From an uncultured Collinsella sp. (GTDB lineage: Bacteria > Actinomycetota > Coriobacteriia > Coriobacteriales > Coriobacteriaceae): a DNA stretch of 64,000 nucleotides. The position numbers were made by a program, and so were the translations under genes. The first letter of the stretch is position 1. Each line of letters opens with the position of its first letter. Under the pieces are notes generated by a model. That model was not told the origin of the DNA and ran no database searches. It saw only the letters and a program-made list of their open reading frames with translations. The DNA is taken from positions 9,771 to 73,770 of the forward strand of contig CAADVS010000086.1 in assembly GCA_900752545.1 (NCBI GenBank). Direction: 5' to 3'. This document shows, piece by piece, positions 34,197 through 42,312 of this stretch.

Positions 34197-34664
34197 TTAG
34201 GCCTCGTCGACGACCTTGAGGCCGCGCGTGTGATCGATCTCGTTGAGGAGGTTAACGCGACGCTCGTGACGGCCGCCCTCAAACTCGGCGTCGAGCCACT
34301 CGTCGACGATCATCTTAGCGAGCTCGGAGCCCACGACACGGGCACCAAAGGCGAGCACGTTGGTGTTGTTGTGCATGCGGGAGAGCTTGGCGCTGAAGGG
34401 CTCGGAGCACACGACGGCGCGTACGCCCTCGACCTTGTTGGCAGCCAGGCTAATCCCGACACCGGTGCCACAGATGAGGATGCCCAGGTCGACGTCGCCG
34501 TTGGCAACGGCCTTACCCACCTTGTAGCCGGCGATGGGGTAGTCAAAGCTCTCGGAGGTGTCGGTGCCAAAGTTCACGACCTCGCAGCCGCGCTCCTTCA
34601 GGTGCTCGGAGATGATGTTCTTGAGCTCGACGGCGGCGTGGTCGTTGCCGATACCAATCTTCAT
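34197..34664 (-). CDS. rpiB: Ribose-5-phosphate isomerase B
   Basis: Interconverts ribulose-5-P and ribose-5-P in the pentose phosphate pathway. 155 residues of the RpiB/LacAB family. Visible are IGNDHAAVELKN at the N-terminus, GTDTSESFDYPIAG, the catalytic cysteine in LICGTGVGISLAANK, and HNNTNVLAFGARVVG. GAGAGGAACC precedes the ATG. A terminator follows, so it is a single-gene transcript. Confidence 0.95.
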   Translation of the reverse strand: MKIGIGNDHAAVELKNIISEHLKERGCEVVNFGTDTSESFDYPIAGYKVGKAVANGDVDLGILICGTGVGISLAANKVEGVRAVVCSEPFSAKLSRMHNNTNVLAFGARVVGSELAKMIVDEWLDAEFEGGRHERRVNLLNEIDHTRGLKVVDEA

Positions 34665-34935
34665 GAGTGGTTCCTCTCTGGTCTGTGCGGCGCAAATGCT
34701 AAAGGTTTTACCGCGTTCGACTGCATGATAGCGCGACTTTTGCGTAAACGCTCGGGCGTTTTTTGGTCAAACGCTTTAGCATGCAACAAGACCGGCTTCT
34801 CATGAATGAATGCTGTCAGTTTGTGCTTGAGCGCCGTCCGCCGGAACCATGGTTGCAGTTTTTGATGCATTGTTATCAAATAAAGGAGCTAACTATTTTT
34901 GAGAGCCAAGCCCGTTATGCAAGCAGGAGATACCT

Positions 34936-36255
34936 ATGCCTACCGATTCCCTTCGTGATGCCGCGTTTTGCGATGTTTTGAACCGCGAGCTTGTCTGTGC
35001 ACTCGGCTGCACCGAGCCCATTGCCGTTGCCTATGCAGCAGCGCTGGCGAGCCAGACGCTCGGTTACGAGCCCGATCATATGGATGTTGCCTGCTCGGGC
35101 AACATCATCAAGAACGTTAAGAGCGTGACCGTGCCCAACTCGGGCGGTATGCACGGTATTGAAGCCGCGGCCGTGCTGGGTGCCGTGGGCGGCGACGCCA
35201 AAAGCGCGCTCGAGGTGCTCGAGAGCGTTAACGATGAAGACCGTGCTCGCGTGGCCGAGCTCCTCGCCGACGCCGACTACTGCGATGTATCGCTTGTCGA
35301 GGGTGTGCCCAACCTCTACATCAAGGTGACTGCCACGGCCGGGGGCCATACCGCGGTCGTCGAGATTACCGACCACCACACCAATGTCACGTGCCATACC
35401 CTCGACGGTATTCCGGTGTGCGGCAAGTCGGCGGGGGAGTGTGCCGCCTGCGCCGAGCGCGTCGTGGCCGAGCGGGCGGCAGATAACGCCGACACGCCCA
35501 TGTCGATCGAGACCATCATCGACTTTATCGAGGACGGTGACATTGAGGACGCCCGTGCTGCCGTTGAGCGTCAGATTGAGCTGAATGGCGCAATCAGTGC
35601 CGAGGGCCTTGCGCACGCTTGGGGCGCCGAGGTGGGTCGTACGCTGCTGGGTGCTCGTGCCGATGACGTCGCCTGCCGTGCCCGTGCCCGTGCGGCCGCC
35701 GGGTCCGACGCCCGCATGAACGGCTGCGCGCTGCCGGTCGCCATTGTGTGCGGCTCGGGCAATCAGGGCATTACCTGCGCATTGCCCGTCATGGAGTATG
35801 CCGAGTACCTGCGTTGCGACCACGAGCGCCTGGTGCGCGCCGTGATGCTGTCCGATCTTATCGCCGTGCATATCAAGAGCTATATAGGTGCGCTCTCGGC
35901 GTTTTGCGGTGCTATTTGCGCCGCGTGCGGCGCCGGCGCCGCGATTACCTGGCTGTGCGGTGGCACGCGCGAGCAGATTGGCGCGACGGTCTCGAACACG
36001 CTCGGTAACGTGGGCGGCATCGTGTGCGACGGCGCCAAAGCGAGCTGTGCCGCCAAGATCTCGGCTGCCGTCGATGCGGCGATTCTGGGCCATGATATGG
36101 CCATGCAGGGTCGCGGCTTCCGCGCCGGCGAGGGCCTGATCCAAGATACCGTTGAGCAGACAATCGCCAGTATGGGCTACGTAGGCCGCGTAGGCATGAA
36201 GGACACCGACGTCGAGATCCTCAACATCATGATCGGCAAAACCCAGGTCTGCTAG
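34936..36255 (+). CDS. L-cysteine desulfidase family protein (UPF0597)
   Basis: Iron-sulfur serine/cysteine dehydratase-like protein related to Methanocaldococcus cysteine desulfidase and E. coli YhaM/CyuA, which break cysteine down to pyruvate, ammonia and sulfide. 439 residues. The N-terminal LGCTEPIAVAYA places a cysteine at residue 25, the position of an Fe-S ligand in the family. SGNIIKNVKSVTVPNSGG, NGCALPVAIVCGSGNQG and the C-terminal CAAKISAAVDAA follow. AGGAG precedes the ATG. It is followed by a palindrome of family A. Confidence 0.9.
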   Translation: MPTDSLRDAAFCDVLNRELVCALGCTEPIAVAYAAALASQTLGYEPDHMDVACSGNIIKNVKSVTVPNSGGMHGIEAAAVLGAVGGDAKSALEVLESVNDEDRARVAELLADADYCDVSLVEGVPNLYIKVTATAGGHTAVVEITDHHTNVTCHTLDGIPVCGKSAGECAACAERVVAERAADNADTPMSIETIIDFIEDGDIEDARAAVERQIELNGAISAEGLAHAWGAEVGRTLLGARADDVACRARARAAAGSDARMNGCALPVAIVCGSGNQGITCALPVMEYAEYLRCDHERLVRAVMLSDLIAVHIKSYIGALSAFCGAICAACGAGAAITWLCGGTREQIGATVSNTLGNVGGIVCDGAKASCAAKISAAVDAAILGHDMAMQGRGFRAGEGLIQDTVEQTIASMGYVGRVGMKDTDVEILNIMIGKTQVC

Positions 36256-36261
36256 ATATTA

Positions 36262-36328
36262 AGTTGCGGTGAGATAGTTCCTAAAATTACCCGGGTGAGG
36301 GGCAAACAGGAACTATCTCACCGCAACT
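36262..36328. repeat. Palindrome family A, copy 2
   Basis: Perfect 19-base arms (AGTTGCGGTGAGATAGTTC and its complement) with a 29-base centre. It starts seven bases after the cysteine desulfidase stop and precedes the end of a convergent HAD gene. The inner arm sequence differs from other copies, while the outer AGTTGCGGTGA is kept. Confidence 0.92.
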
Positions 36329-36347
36329 GCGCTAGATGTTCTGGCGC

Positions 36348-37106
36348 CTACGATAGTTCGTCGGCTATTTGGTGCTCGTAGAAGGCCTCGATTACGGCGT
36401 TAAAGTCGCGGGCGAAGTCTTCCATGGTTCCGCGCCAGGTGGCTCGGCTGGGCTTGCCTTGGCCCACAAAGGCGGTTTGGATGCCGCAATCGGGGGACGG
36501 GAAGTCGCGTTTGGGATCGTTGCCCACCATAAGGACCTCGTGTGGCTCGAGTCCCATCACCTGAAGCTGCTCTAGATAGTAGGTGGCATCGGGCTTGCAG
36601 CGGGTGGTGTTTCCCATGTGCGTGACGAGCTCAAAGGGGGCGTCGGCCAGGTCGCCCCAGCCCATGCGGCACTCGATGGCCCCTTGGGGAAAGCTGGGGT
36701 TGGTAAAGAGCGCGCAACGCAGCCCTGCGTCCTGTACGGCCTGGAGCGCGGCGTGTGCGCCCGGCATGGCGTGGGCGTTAATGACATCGTCGTTCTTGTA
36801 CGGAAGAACTTCGCGGTCATAGTAGGTAAACGCCTCGTAGATGAGGGGATCGGAGAGGCGGATCCCGCATCGGCGCTCGACCTCTTCTTGGTAAAACTCA
36901 AGATTGGTGCGGTTGTCCGTGCCGCTGCGGCGATTGGCGTTGAGGTCGACTAGGATGGTGCCGAGGCGTGCCATCGTGCCACCGCGGCTGCGGCGCCCGA
37001 TATCCGCGAGCATCGAAGAGACATCCTTAAAATAGCGAAGGATGAACGCGTTGAGGTTGATGCTGAGAAGCGTCTCGTCCATATCGAAAACGACTGCTTT
37101 GAGCAC
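36348..37106 (-). CDS. HAD superfamily hydrolase
   Basis: 252 residues. Motif I is VVFDMDETLLSI. Motif II is the Thr in LRCALFTNPSFPQ, and motifs III/IV are KPDATYYLEQ and VLMVGNDPKRDFPSPDCGIQT. The helical cap lies between residues 20 and 110. It resembles phosphoglycolate phosphatase-like or pyrophosphatase-like HADs. The substrate is not predictable. It is divergent from rpsA across a 315-base gap. Confidence 0.87.
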   Translation of the reverse strand: MLKAVVFDMDETLLSINLNAFILRYFKDVSSMLADIGRRSRGGTMARLGTILVDLNANRRSGTDNRTNLEFYQEEVERRCGIRLSDPLIYEAFTYYDREVLPYKNDDVINAHAMPGAHAALQAVQDAGLRCALFTNPSFPQGAIECRMGWGDLADAPFELVTHMGNTTRCKPDATYYLEQLQVMGLEPHEVLMVGNDPKRDFPSPDCGIQTAFVGQGKPSRATWRGTMEDFARDFNAVIEAFYEHQIADELS

Positions 37107-37421
37107 GCGGGCACCTTTCTCGAAAAATCGATCTAGAATCGTTGGCTCCGGATACTTTACCCCAAAGCCGAATGCCTAGCTGGTTATCGTCAAGTTGCGG
37201 AGACGTGTGTTCATAAGATTACGAAAAAGTCTCCACACGAGTAAAAAATCGCAGTTCACGCTTGAAATCGAACTCATTTCCCCGTAACCTATACGAACGT
37301 GATTGCATAAGCGTCACATTAGTATCTGTCGGCTCCCGAGTGTTCCTAAACGTTGTGTGCTTGTCGCACCCTTCTGTAGGTCCTAGCAATCGGGGCCCCG
37401 TAGTTCGAAAGGGGTCCACCT
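37107..37421 (+). promoter_or_regulatory. rpsA upstream region
   Basis: 315 bases without a gene. TTGAAA at 37263 and TAACCT at 37285 (16 apart) are the best promoter-like pair for rpsA. CGGGGCCCCG, a perfect ten-base palindrome, lies just before the ribosome site and could form a small hairpin in the leader. AGTTGCGG at 37193 recalls palindrome family A but has no matching second arm. Confidence 0.35.
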
Positions 37422-38588
37422 TTGAGTGAGATTCAGAACTCGTCCATTTTCTCTCTTGACGATGTCAACGAGGAGGAGATGAACAACCTCATCGACGGTA
37501 CGATTACCGACTTTGATGAGGGCGATCTCGTTAACGGCACTGTCGTTAAGATCGAGCATGACGAGGTGCTCGTTGACATCGGATTCAAGTCCGAGGGCGT
37601 TATCCCGGTCCGCGAGCTGTCCATCCGCAAGGACGCTAACCCTGCAGACATCGTTGCACTCGGTGATCCCATCGAGGCTCTGGTTCTCCAGAAGGAGGAC
37701 AAGGACGGTCGTCTGGTCCTGTCCAAGAAGCGTGCCGAGTACGAGCGTGCTTGGAACCGCATCGAGGAGAAGTTCAACTCCGGCGAGAACGTCGAGGGCG
37801 AGGTTATCGAGGTTGTCAAGGGCGGCCTGATCCTCGACATCGGCCTGCGTGGCTTCCTGCCTGCTTCCCTCGTCGACCTCCGTCGCGTCAAGGACCTCAC
37901 CTCTTACATGGGCACCCGCATCGAGGCCCGCGTCATCGAGATGGACCGTAACCGCAACAACGTCGTCCTCTCCCGTCGCGTCGTGCTCGAGGAGTCCCGT
38001 AAGGCCGAGCGCTCCGAGATCCTGTCCAAGCTCAAGTCTGGTATGCGTCTCCAGGGCACCGTTTCCTCCATCGTCGACTTCGGCGCCTTCGTCGACCTCG
38101 GCGGTATCGACGGCCTCATCCACATCTCCGAGCTCTCCTGGAACCACGTCAACCATCCTTCCGAGGTTGTCAAGGTCGGCCAGGAGGTCGAGGTCGAGGT
38201 TCTCGACGTCGATCTCAACCGCGAGCGCATCTCCCTGGGTCTCAAGCAGACCACCGAGGATCCGTGGCGCGCACTGGTCAAGAAGTACCCCGTCGGCGCT
38301 ATTGTCGAGGGCACTGTGACCAAGCTTGTCCCGTTTGGCGCTTTCGTCGACCTGGGCGAGGGCATCGAGGGCCTGGTGCACATCTCCGAGATGGCCAACA
38401 AGCACGTCGACCAGCCTTCTCAGGTCACCCACGTGGGCGACAAGGTTCAGGTCAAGGTCATGGAGATCGACCTCGACCGTCGTCGTATCTCTCTGTCCAT
38501 GAAGTCCGCTGCTGAGACTCTGGGCGTCGAGATCGAGGTTACCCCGCTTCCTTCCGAGAAGAAGGACGAGGAGACCGACGCCGAGTAA
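37422..38588 (+). CDS. rpsA: 30S ribosomal protein S1
   Basis: RNA-binding ribosomal protein that helps mRNA recruitment. 388 residues with four S1 (OB-fold) domains starting near residues 34, 120, 205 and 290. The last two are the most canonical (VSSIVDFGAFVDLGG, VTKLVPFGAFVDLGEG). The short four-domain form is common in Gram-positives, against six in E. coli. The start is TTG 37422, nine bases after AAAGGGG. No ATG or GTG in frame gives the conserved N-terminus. Confidence 0.95.
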   Translation: MSEIQNSSIFSLDDVNEEEMNNLIDGTITDFDEGDLVNGTVVKIEHDEVLVDIGFKSEGVIPVRELSIRKDANPADIVALGDPIEALVLQKEDKDGRLVLSKKRAEYERAWNRIEEKFNSGENVEGEVIEVVKGGLILDIGLRGFLPASLVDLRRVKDLTSYMGTRIEARVIEMDRNRNNVVLSRRVVLEESRKAERSEILSKLKSGMRLQGTVSSIVDFGAFVDLGGIDGLIHISELSWNHVNHPSEVVKVGQEVEVEVLDVDLNRERISLGLKQTTEDPWRALVKKYPVGAIVEGTVTKLVPFGAFVDLGEGIEGLVHISEMANKHVDQPSQVTHVGDKVQVKVMEIDLDRRRISLSMKSAAETLGVEIEVTPLPSEKKDEETDAE

Positions 38589-38613
38589 ATCGGTTTGACG
38601 ATCACTTGTTTTA

Positions 38614-38646
38614 AGGGATCCGTCCGCAATGGACGGGTCCCTTTTT
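38614..38646 (+). terminator. Intrinsic terminator after rpsA
   Basis: AGGGATCCGTCC / GGACGGGTCCCT stem with one mismatch or G-U pair and a five-base loop, followed by TTTTTG. Confidence 0.9.
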
Positions 38647-38696
38647 GCTTTCGCTGCTGATGCACGCGATGCTACCCGGGCTGTCCACAGGCTATT

Positions 38697-38821
38697 GGGT
38701 TGTCGGTGAATGAAAAAATGCCGACATCCCGCCTCGGGGAGGAGGCGGGAACGCACCGAGTAGACGGAGGGGTGCGGAGCGCGGTCGCGTCTCGACTGAC
38801 GACATTGCCCATCGACAACCC
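38697..38821. repeat. Nested inverted repeats between rpsA and rnpB
   Basis: Outer arms GGGTTGTCGGTG (38697-38708) and CATCGACAACCC (38810-38821) pair over 12 bases with one G-U. Inside lie a perfect nine-pair hairpin TCCCGCCTC / GAGGCGGGA (38727-38750) and an alternative pair TGTCGG / CCGACA (38701-38726) that competes with the outer arm. No gene is present in this 324-base gap. It could be a structured RNA or a regulatory leader. Confidence 0.6.
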
Positions 38822-38897
38822 TATTGTACTGCATGGCGTGGTTCTTGGTTTATCGTGTCGAACGCTTGTGTTGTGCCATTGCCTGCGGCAACGGTGT

Positions 38898-38905
38898 GCT
38901 ACACT
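38898..38905 (+). promoter_or_regulatory. Extended -10 promoter of rnpB
   Basis: TGCTACACT contains the extended -10 TGN and TACACT (four or five of six). It ends seven bases before the mapped 5' end of the RNase P RNA. No good -35 is present at the normal distance, as often seen with extended -10 promoters. Confidence 0.5.
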
Positions 38906-38912
38906 CTTGCAC

Positions 38913-39276
38913 TGCTGAGTGGGCCAGACGGTCGCGCGATGTGCTGTTTGCAGTACGCGTGAGGAAAGTCCGGGCTCCAGAGGGCGGGATGCCGGCTAAC
39001 GGCCGGGCGGAGTGATCCGACGGAAAGCGCCGCAGAAAAGAAGACTCCCACCTGCGCCGCAAGGCGTAAAGGGAAAAGCTGAAACGGTGGTGTAAGAGAC
39101 CACCAGCGTCGTGGCAACACGGCGGCTTGGCAAGCCCCATCCGGAGCAAGCGCGAATAGGAACGCTATGGGCCGGCCCGGTCCGCGTTCGGGTAGCGTGC
39201 GTGGAGCTGCACGGTAACGTGCAGACAAGATAAATGACCGTTCACGACAGAACCCGGCTTACAAGCCCACTCAGCA
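38913..39276 (+). ncRNA. rnpB: RNase P RNA, bacterial class A
   Basis: Catalytic RNA that trims tRNA 5' leaders. The P1 helix is GCTGAGTGGGC (38914-38924) pairing with GCCCACTCAGC (39265-39275), eleven pairs. Conserved cores are GAGGAAAGTCCGGGCTCC (CR-I), AGGGAAAAGCTGAAACGGTGG-like P8/P9 sequence, and the 3' CGTGCAGACAAGATAAATGA and ACAGAACCCGGCTTAC (CR-V). The length of about 360 bases fits class A. Confidence 0.96.
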
Positions 39277-39290
39277 ACTATGTTGACGCT

Positions 39291-39395
39291 GCGAACCCGT
39301 CAGCGCGGCAATCTGCCTTTCAAGCCTTCGGGCATGACCATAAGGTCAATGCCCTTGTCTTTCAAGGCACCTTGCTCGCGCTGACGGGTTCTCGC
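39291..39395. repeat. Long stem-loop just after rnpB
   Basis: Perfect 14-base arms AACCCGTCAGCGCG (39294-39307) and complement (39377-39390), extended outward by GCG/CGC. Inside are TGCCTT / AAGGCA and a terminal hairpin built on GGGCATGACC / GGTCAATGCCC around ATAA. It lies 15 bases downstream of rnpB and could end or protect its transcript. There is no long T tract. Confidence 0.75.
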
Positions 39396-39503
39396 TTTCG
39401 TTTACGGAATCATCGGCGTTGCCGTTCTATTTACCGGGGTTATCGGTACGGTCTTTGCCGTATTATTGAGGCTGTTTGTTGCTTTGCTTGTTGTTGAGGG
39501 GCT

Positions 39504-40142
39504 TTGTTGGACAGCTATTTTACTCTGCAATCGAATATTGAGGCTTCGGGCGAGTTTGTGGATCGCAAGAGCCGGTTTATTGCCCAGCTGGTCCATATTG
39601 AGTCCGAGGATGAGGCGAATGCCTTTATCGAGATGGTTCGCAAGCGTCATTACGACGCTCGACACAATGTCCCCGCGTGGATTTTGGTCGATGGACGCGA
39701 GCGCCAGAGCGATGACGGTGAGCCGAGCCGCACGAGCGGTATGCCGACGCTCGAGGTGTTGCGCGGCGCAGAGCTCAAAAATGTTTGCTGCGTGGTGACG
39801 CGCTATTTTGGTGGCACGCTGTTGGGGCCTGGTGGCTTGGTGCGCGCCTATACCGCTGCGACGCAGGCGGCGGTGGCCGCGGCTCAGGAGGCCGGGCAGA
39901 TCGTTGAGATGACAAGCGTCGTGCCGGTTGACGTGCATGTGGCCTATCCGCAGTACGAGCAGGTGCTTCGCTTGGCGCAGGATTCGGGTGCCAAGGTTTC
40001 GGATACCGATTACGCGGACGCCGTGTCACTTCATTTGGTGTTTAAGGCGGGGGAGCAGGAGCCGTTTTGCGCTAAGATGCGCGAGCTTATGGCGGGGCGC
40101 GAGGAGATTGAGGTCGGCGCTCCCGAGTTTGCCGAGTTCTAA
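39504..40142 (+). CDS. YigZ/IMPACT family protein
   Basis: 212 residues. The N-terminal UPF0029 domain shows FVDRKSRFIAQL, RHYDARHNVPAW, DDGEPSRTSGMP and the signature VVTRYFGGTLLGPGGLVRAY. The C-terminal DUF1949 ferredoxin-like domain occupies the last 80 residues. Eukaryotic IMPACT affects translation control through Gcn1; the bacterial role is unknown. The start is TTG 39504, or TTG 39507, after GAGGGG. Downstream is a strong bidirectional terminator. Confidence 0.92.
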   Translation: MLDSYFTLQSNIEASGEFVDRKSRFIAQLVHIESEDEANAFIEMVRKRHYDARHNVPAWILVDGRERQSDDGEPSRTSGMPTLEVLRGAELKNVCCVVTRYFGGTLLGPGGLVRAYTAATQAAVAAAQEAGQIVEMTSVVPVDVHVAYPQYEQVLRLAQDSGAKVSDTDYADAVSLHLVFKAGEQEPFCAKMRELMAGREEIEVGAPEFAEF

Positions 40143-40145
40143 CGG

Positions 40146-40197
40146 CGACGGCCGGCGTGCTTTTGGATGGATTCCAAGCGCGCCGGCCGTCGTTTTT
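40146..40197. terminator. Bidirectional terminator between yigZ-like and GCAxxG genes
   Basis: Perfect 12-pair stem CGACGGCCGGCG / CGCCGGCCGTCG, with further pairing GCTTTTGGA / TCCAAGC inside, and TTTTTCTG on the plus side. It separates two convergent genes. Confidence 0.9.
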
Positions 40198-40210
40198 CTG
40201 TTGCTGCCGT

Positions 40211-40657
40211 TTACTCGGCGAGCTGCTTTAGCACATCGCAGGCGATCGCGACGGCATCGTCGATGCAGCCGGGGCAGCTGCGGAGCGGACCCTTATCTGA
40301 TCCGATGCCCTTGAGCGTGCCGCAGACGGTCGTCGTATTCTTCTCGCCAAAACGCTTGGCGATTTCGCGCGACAGCTTGTAGGTCTGGCCCTTGGTCTTG
40401 GGGTTTTCCATGCCGTCGCTCATTACAAAGCTCATGATGGCCACGGCGCCCGAGATAGCGCCGCAGGTTTCGGTCATGCCGCCCATGCCGGCGCCAAAGC
40501 CCTCGGTGAGGGTAAAGGCGACCTGGGGGTCGAGCCCGACGGCGGGAGCGAGCGTGCAGGCGACGGCCTGAGCGCAGTTAAAGCCACGGGCGTGGTATTC
40601 GGCAGCTTGAGCCTGACAGGCGGTGATGTCGAGCTGGGCCGTATCGATTTGCTTCAT
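40211..40657 (-). CDS. C_GCAxxG_C_C family redox protein
   Basis: 148 residues. The family's conserved cysteines are visible as FNCAQAV, MTETCGAISGAVAIM, TVCGTLKG and a final SCPGCIDDAVAIACDVL. Members are common in anaerobes and thought to bind metal or an Fe-S centre; function is unknown. The start is ATG 40657, six bases after AAGGAGA. A longer in-frame extension to 40801 lacks a ribosome site and family similarity. Confidence 0.9.
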   Translation of the reverse strand: MKQIDTAQLDITACQAQAAEYHARGFNCAQAVACTLAPAVGLDPQVAFTLTEGFGAGMGGMTETCGAISGAVAIMSFVMSDGMENPKTKGQTYKLSREIAKRFGEKNTTTVCGTLKGIGSDKGPLRSCPGCIDDAVAIACDVLKQLAE

Positions 40658-40887
40658 CGTTGTCTCCTTGGTCACGGTGTACCCGCCTATGGTACCCGTG
40701 ACGGGGCATGTAATCATCGAGAGCTTCATGTATGCCTCGTTTTTATCTATCGAGCAAATGCCCAAGGCTTGAGATAAATACCCCTGATCAATTTGTCCCA
40801 TAACCTACCTTGGGGATGGGTTGAGAGGGGTGCAGGGTAGCGGTATCGTGAACCGAATAAAACGTAACCCAGGCAAGGGAGCTAGAT

Positions 40888-42171
40888 ATGAGCGAGCAGA
40901 CCATCGGTACTACATGTGTTCAGGGCGGCTATCACCCGGGAGATGCCGAGCCGCGCCAGGTGCCCATCTACCAGTCCACCACGTGGAAGTACGACACGTC
41001 GGAGCATATGGGCAAGCTGTTTGACCTGGAGGAGTCGGGCTACTTCTACAGCCGTTTGCAGAACCCCACGTGCGATCTGGTTGCCGCCAAGATCTGCGAG
41101 ATGGAGGGAGGCACTGCCGCGATGCTCACGAGCTCGGGCATGGCTGCGAATTTCCTCGCGATCTTTAACGTGGCCGGTGCCGGCGATCATGTGGTCGCGA
41201 GTTCTGCCATTTACGGCGGTACGTATAACCTGCTCGCCCACACCATGGGCCGCATGGGCGTGACCTGCACGTTCGTCGCCCCCGACTGCACTGATGAGGA
41301 GCTCGAGGCAGCCTTTGAGCCCAATACCAAGCTCGTCTTTGGCGAGACGATCGCCAATCCCGCCCTCGCCGTGCTCGATATTGAGCGCTTTGCCAAGGCC
41401 GCGCACGACCACGGCGTGCCGCTGATGGTCGACAACACCTTCCCGACGCCCGTGATGTGCCGTCCCTTTGAGTGGGGCGCCGACATCGTTACGCACTCCA
41501 CCACCAAGTACATGGATGGACATGCTGCCTACCTGGGCGGCGTGATCGTTGACCACGGCCAGTTTGACTGGATGGCCCATGCGGATAAGTTCCCGGGTCT
41601 CACCACGCCCGACGAGAGCTACCACGGCGTGACGTATGCCAAGAAGTTCGGTCGCGAGGGCGCCTTCATTACCAAGGCCACCGCGCAGCTCATGCGCGAC
41701 CTCGGCCCCATGCAGAACCCGCAGGCGGCCTTCTTCCTGAACAGCTCGCTCGAGAGCCTGCATGTGCGCATGCCGCGTCATTGTGAGAACGGCCTGGCCG
41801 TTGCCAAGTTCCTGCAGAGTCATCCCAAGGTACGCTTCGTGAGCTATCCGGGCCTAGAGGGCGATAAGTACTATGACATCGCTCAGAAGTACATGCCCAA
41901 CGGTACCTGCGGCGTTGTGAGCTTTGGCTTTAACGGTGGTCGCGCGGCGGCTGAGACCTTTATGAAGAGCCTTAAGCTCGCCCAGATCGCCACGCATGTG
42001 GCCGACGCCCGCACTTGCTGCCTGCATCCCGCTAATGCCACGCACCGCCAGATGAACGATGAGGAGCTCATCGCCTGTGGCATCTCCGCCGATATGGTAC
42101 GCCTGTCGTGCGGCCTCGAGGACACGGCCGACTTGATTGCCGACCTTGAGCAGGCACTCGAGCAGTGCTAG
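40888..42171 (+). CDS. metY: O-acetylhomoserine sulfhydrylase-type PLP enzyme
   Basis: Cys/Met metabolism PLP enzyme (transsulfuration family). 427 residues. The N-terminal QVPIYQSTTWKYDTSEHMG, SRLQNPT and SSGMAANFLAIFN, the GGTYNL phosphate loop, VDNTFPTP, and the PLP lysine in HSTTKYMDGH match O-acetylhomoserine sulfhydrylase (MetY). Methionine gamma-lyase cannot be fully excluded, since both share these motifs. The length (over 420, with the extra insertion after the lysine) favours MetY. AAGGGAG precedes the ATG. Confidence 0.85.
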   Translation: MSEQTIGTTCVQGGYHPGDAEPRQVPIYQSTTWKYDTSEHMGKLFDLEESGYFYSRLQNPTCDLVAAKICEMEGGTAAMLTSSGMAANFLAIFNVAGAGDHVVASSAIYGGTYNLLAHTMGRMGVTCTFVAPDCTDEELEAAFEPNTKLVFGETIANPALAVLDIERFAKAAHDHGVPLMVDNTFPTPVMCRPFEWGADIVTHSTTKYMDGHAAYLGGVIVDHGQFDWMAHADKFPGLTTPDESYHGVTYAKKFGREGAFITKATAQLMRDLGPMQNPQAAFFLNSSLESLHVRMPRHCENGLAVAKFLQSHPKVRFVSYPGLEGDKYYDIAQKYMPNGTCGVVSFGFNGGRAAAETFMKSLKLAQIATHVADARTCCLHPANATHRQMNDEELIACGISADMVRLSCGLEDTADLIADLEQALEQC

Positions 42172-42240
42172 GCTAGCGTTCGCATAAGGCGCCGATGCTG
42201 GCAGAAAGCTTCGGCGACCTTTCGTTCCGATTCCGTAGGC

Positions 42241-42286
42241 GGGACCCCAATCGCGGCTGTTTGCTGGCGATTGGGGCCCCGTTTTT
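42241..42286 (+). terminator. Intrinsic terminator after metY
   Basis: GGGACCCCAATCGC / GCGATTGGGGCCCC stem with one mismatch and an internal loop, followed by GTTTTTG. Confidence 0.88.
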
Positions 42287-42312
42287 GCCTTGCGCCACTC
42301 GAAAGGATGGAT

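Noticed and set aside
37191..37240. Sixth copy of palindrome family A (AGTTGCGG)
   Set aside because: Only the first eight bases match. The second arm pairs only as GGAGAC / GTCTCC and lacks the family ending.
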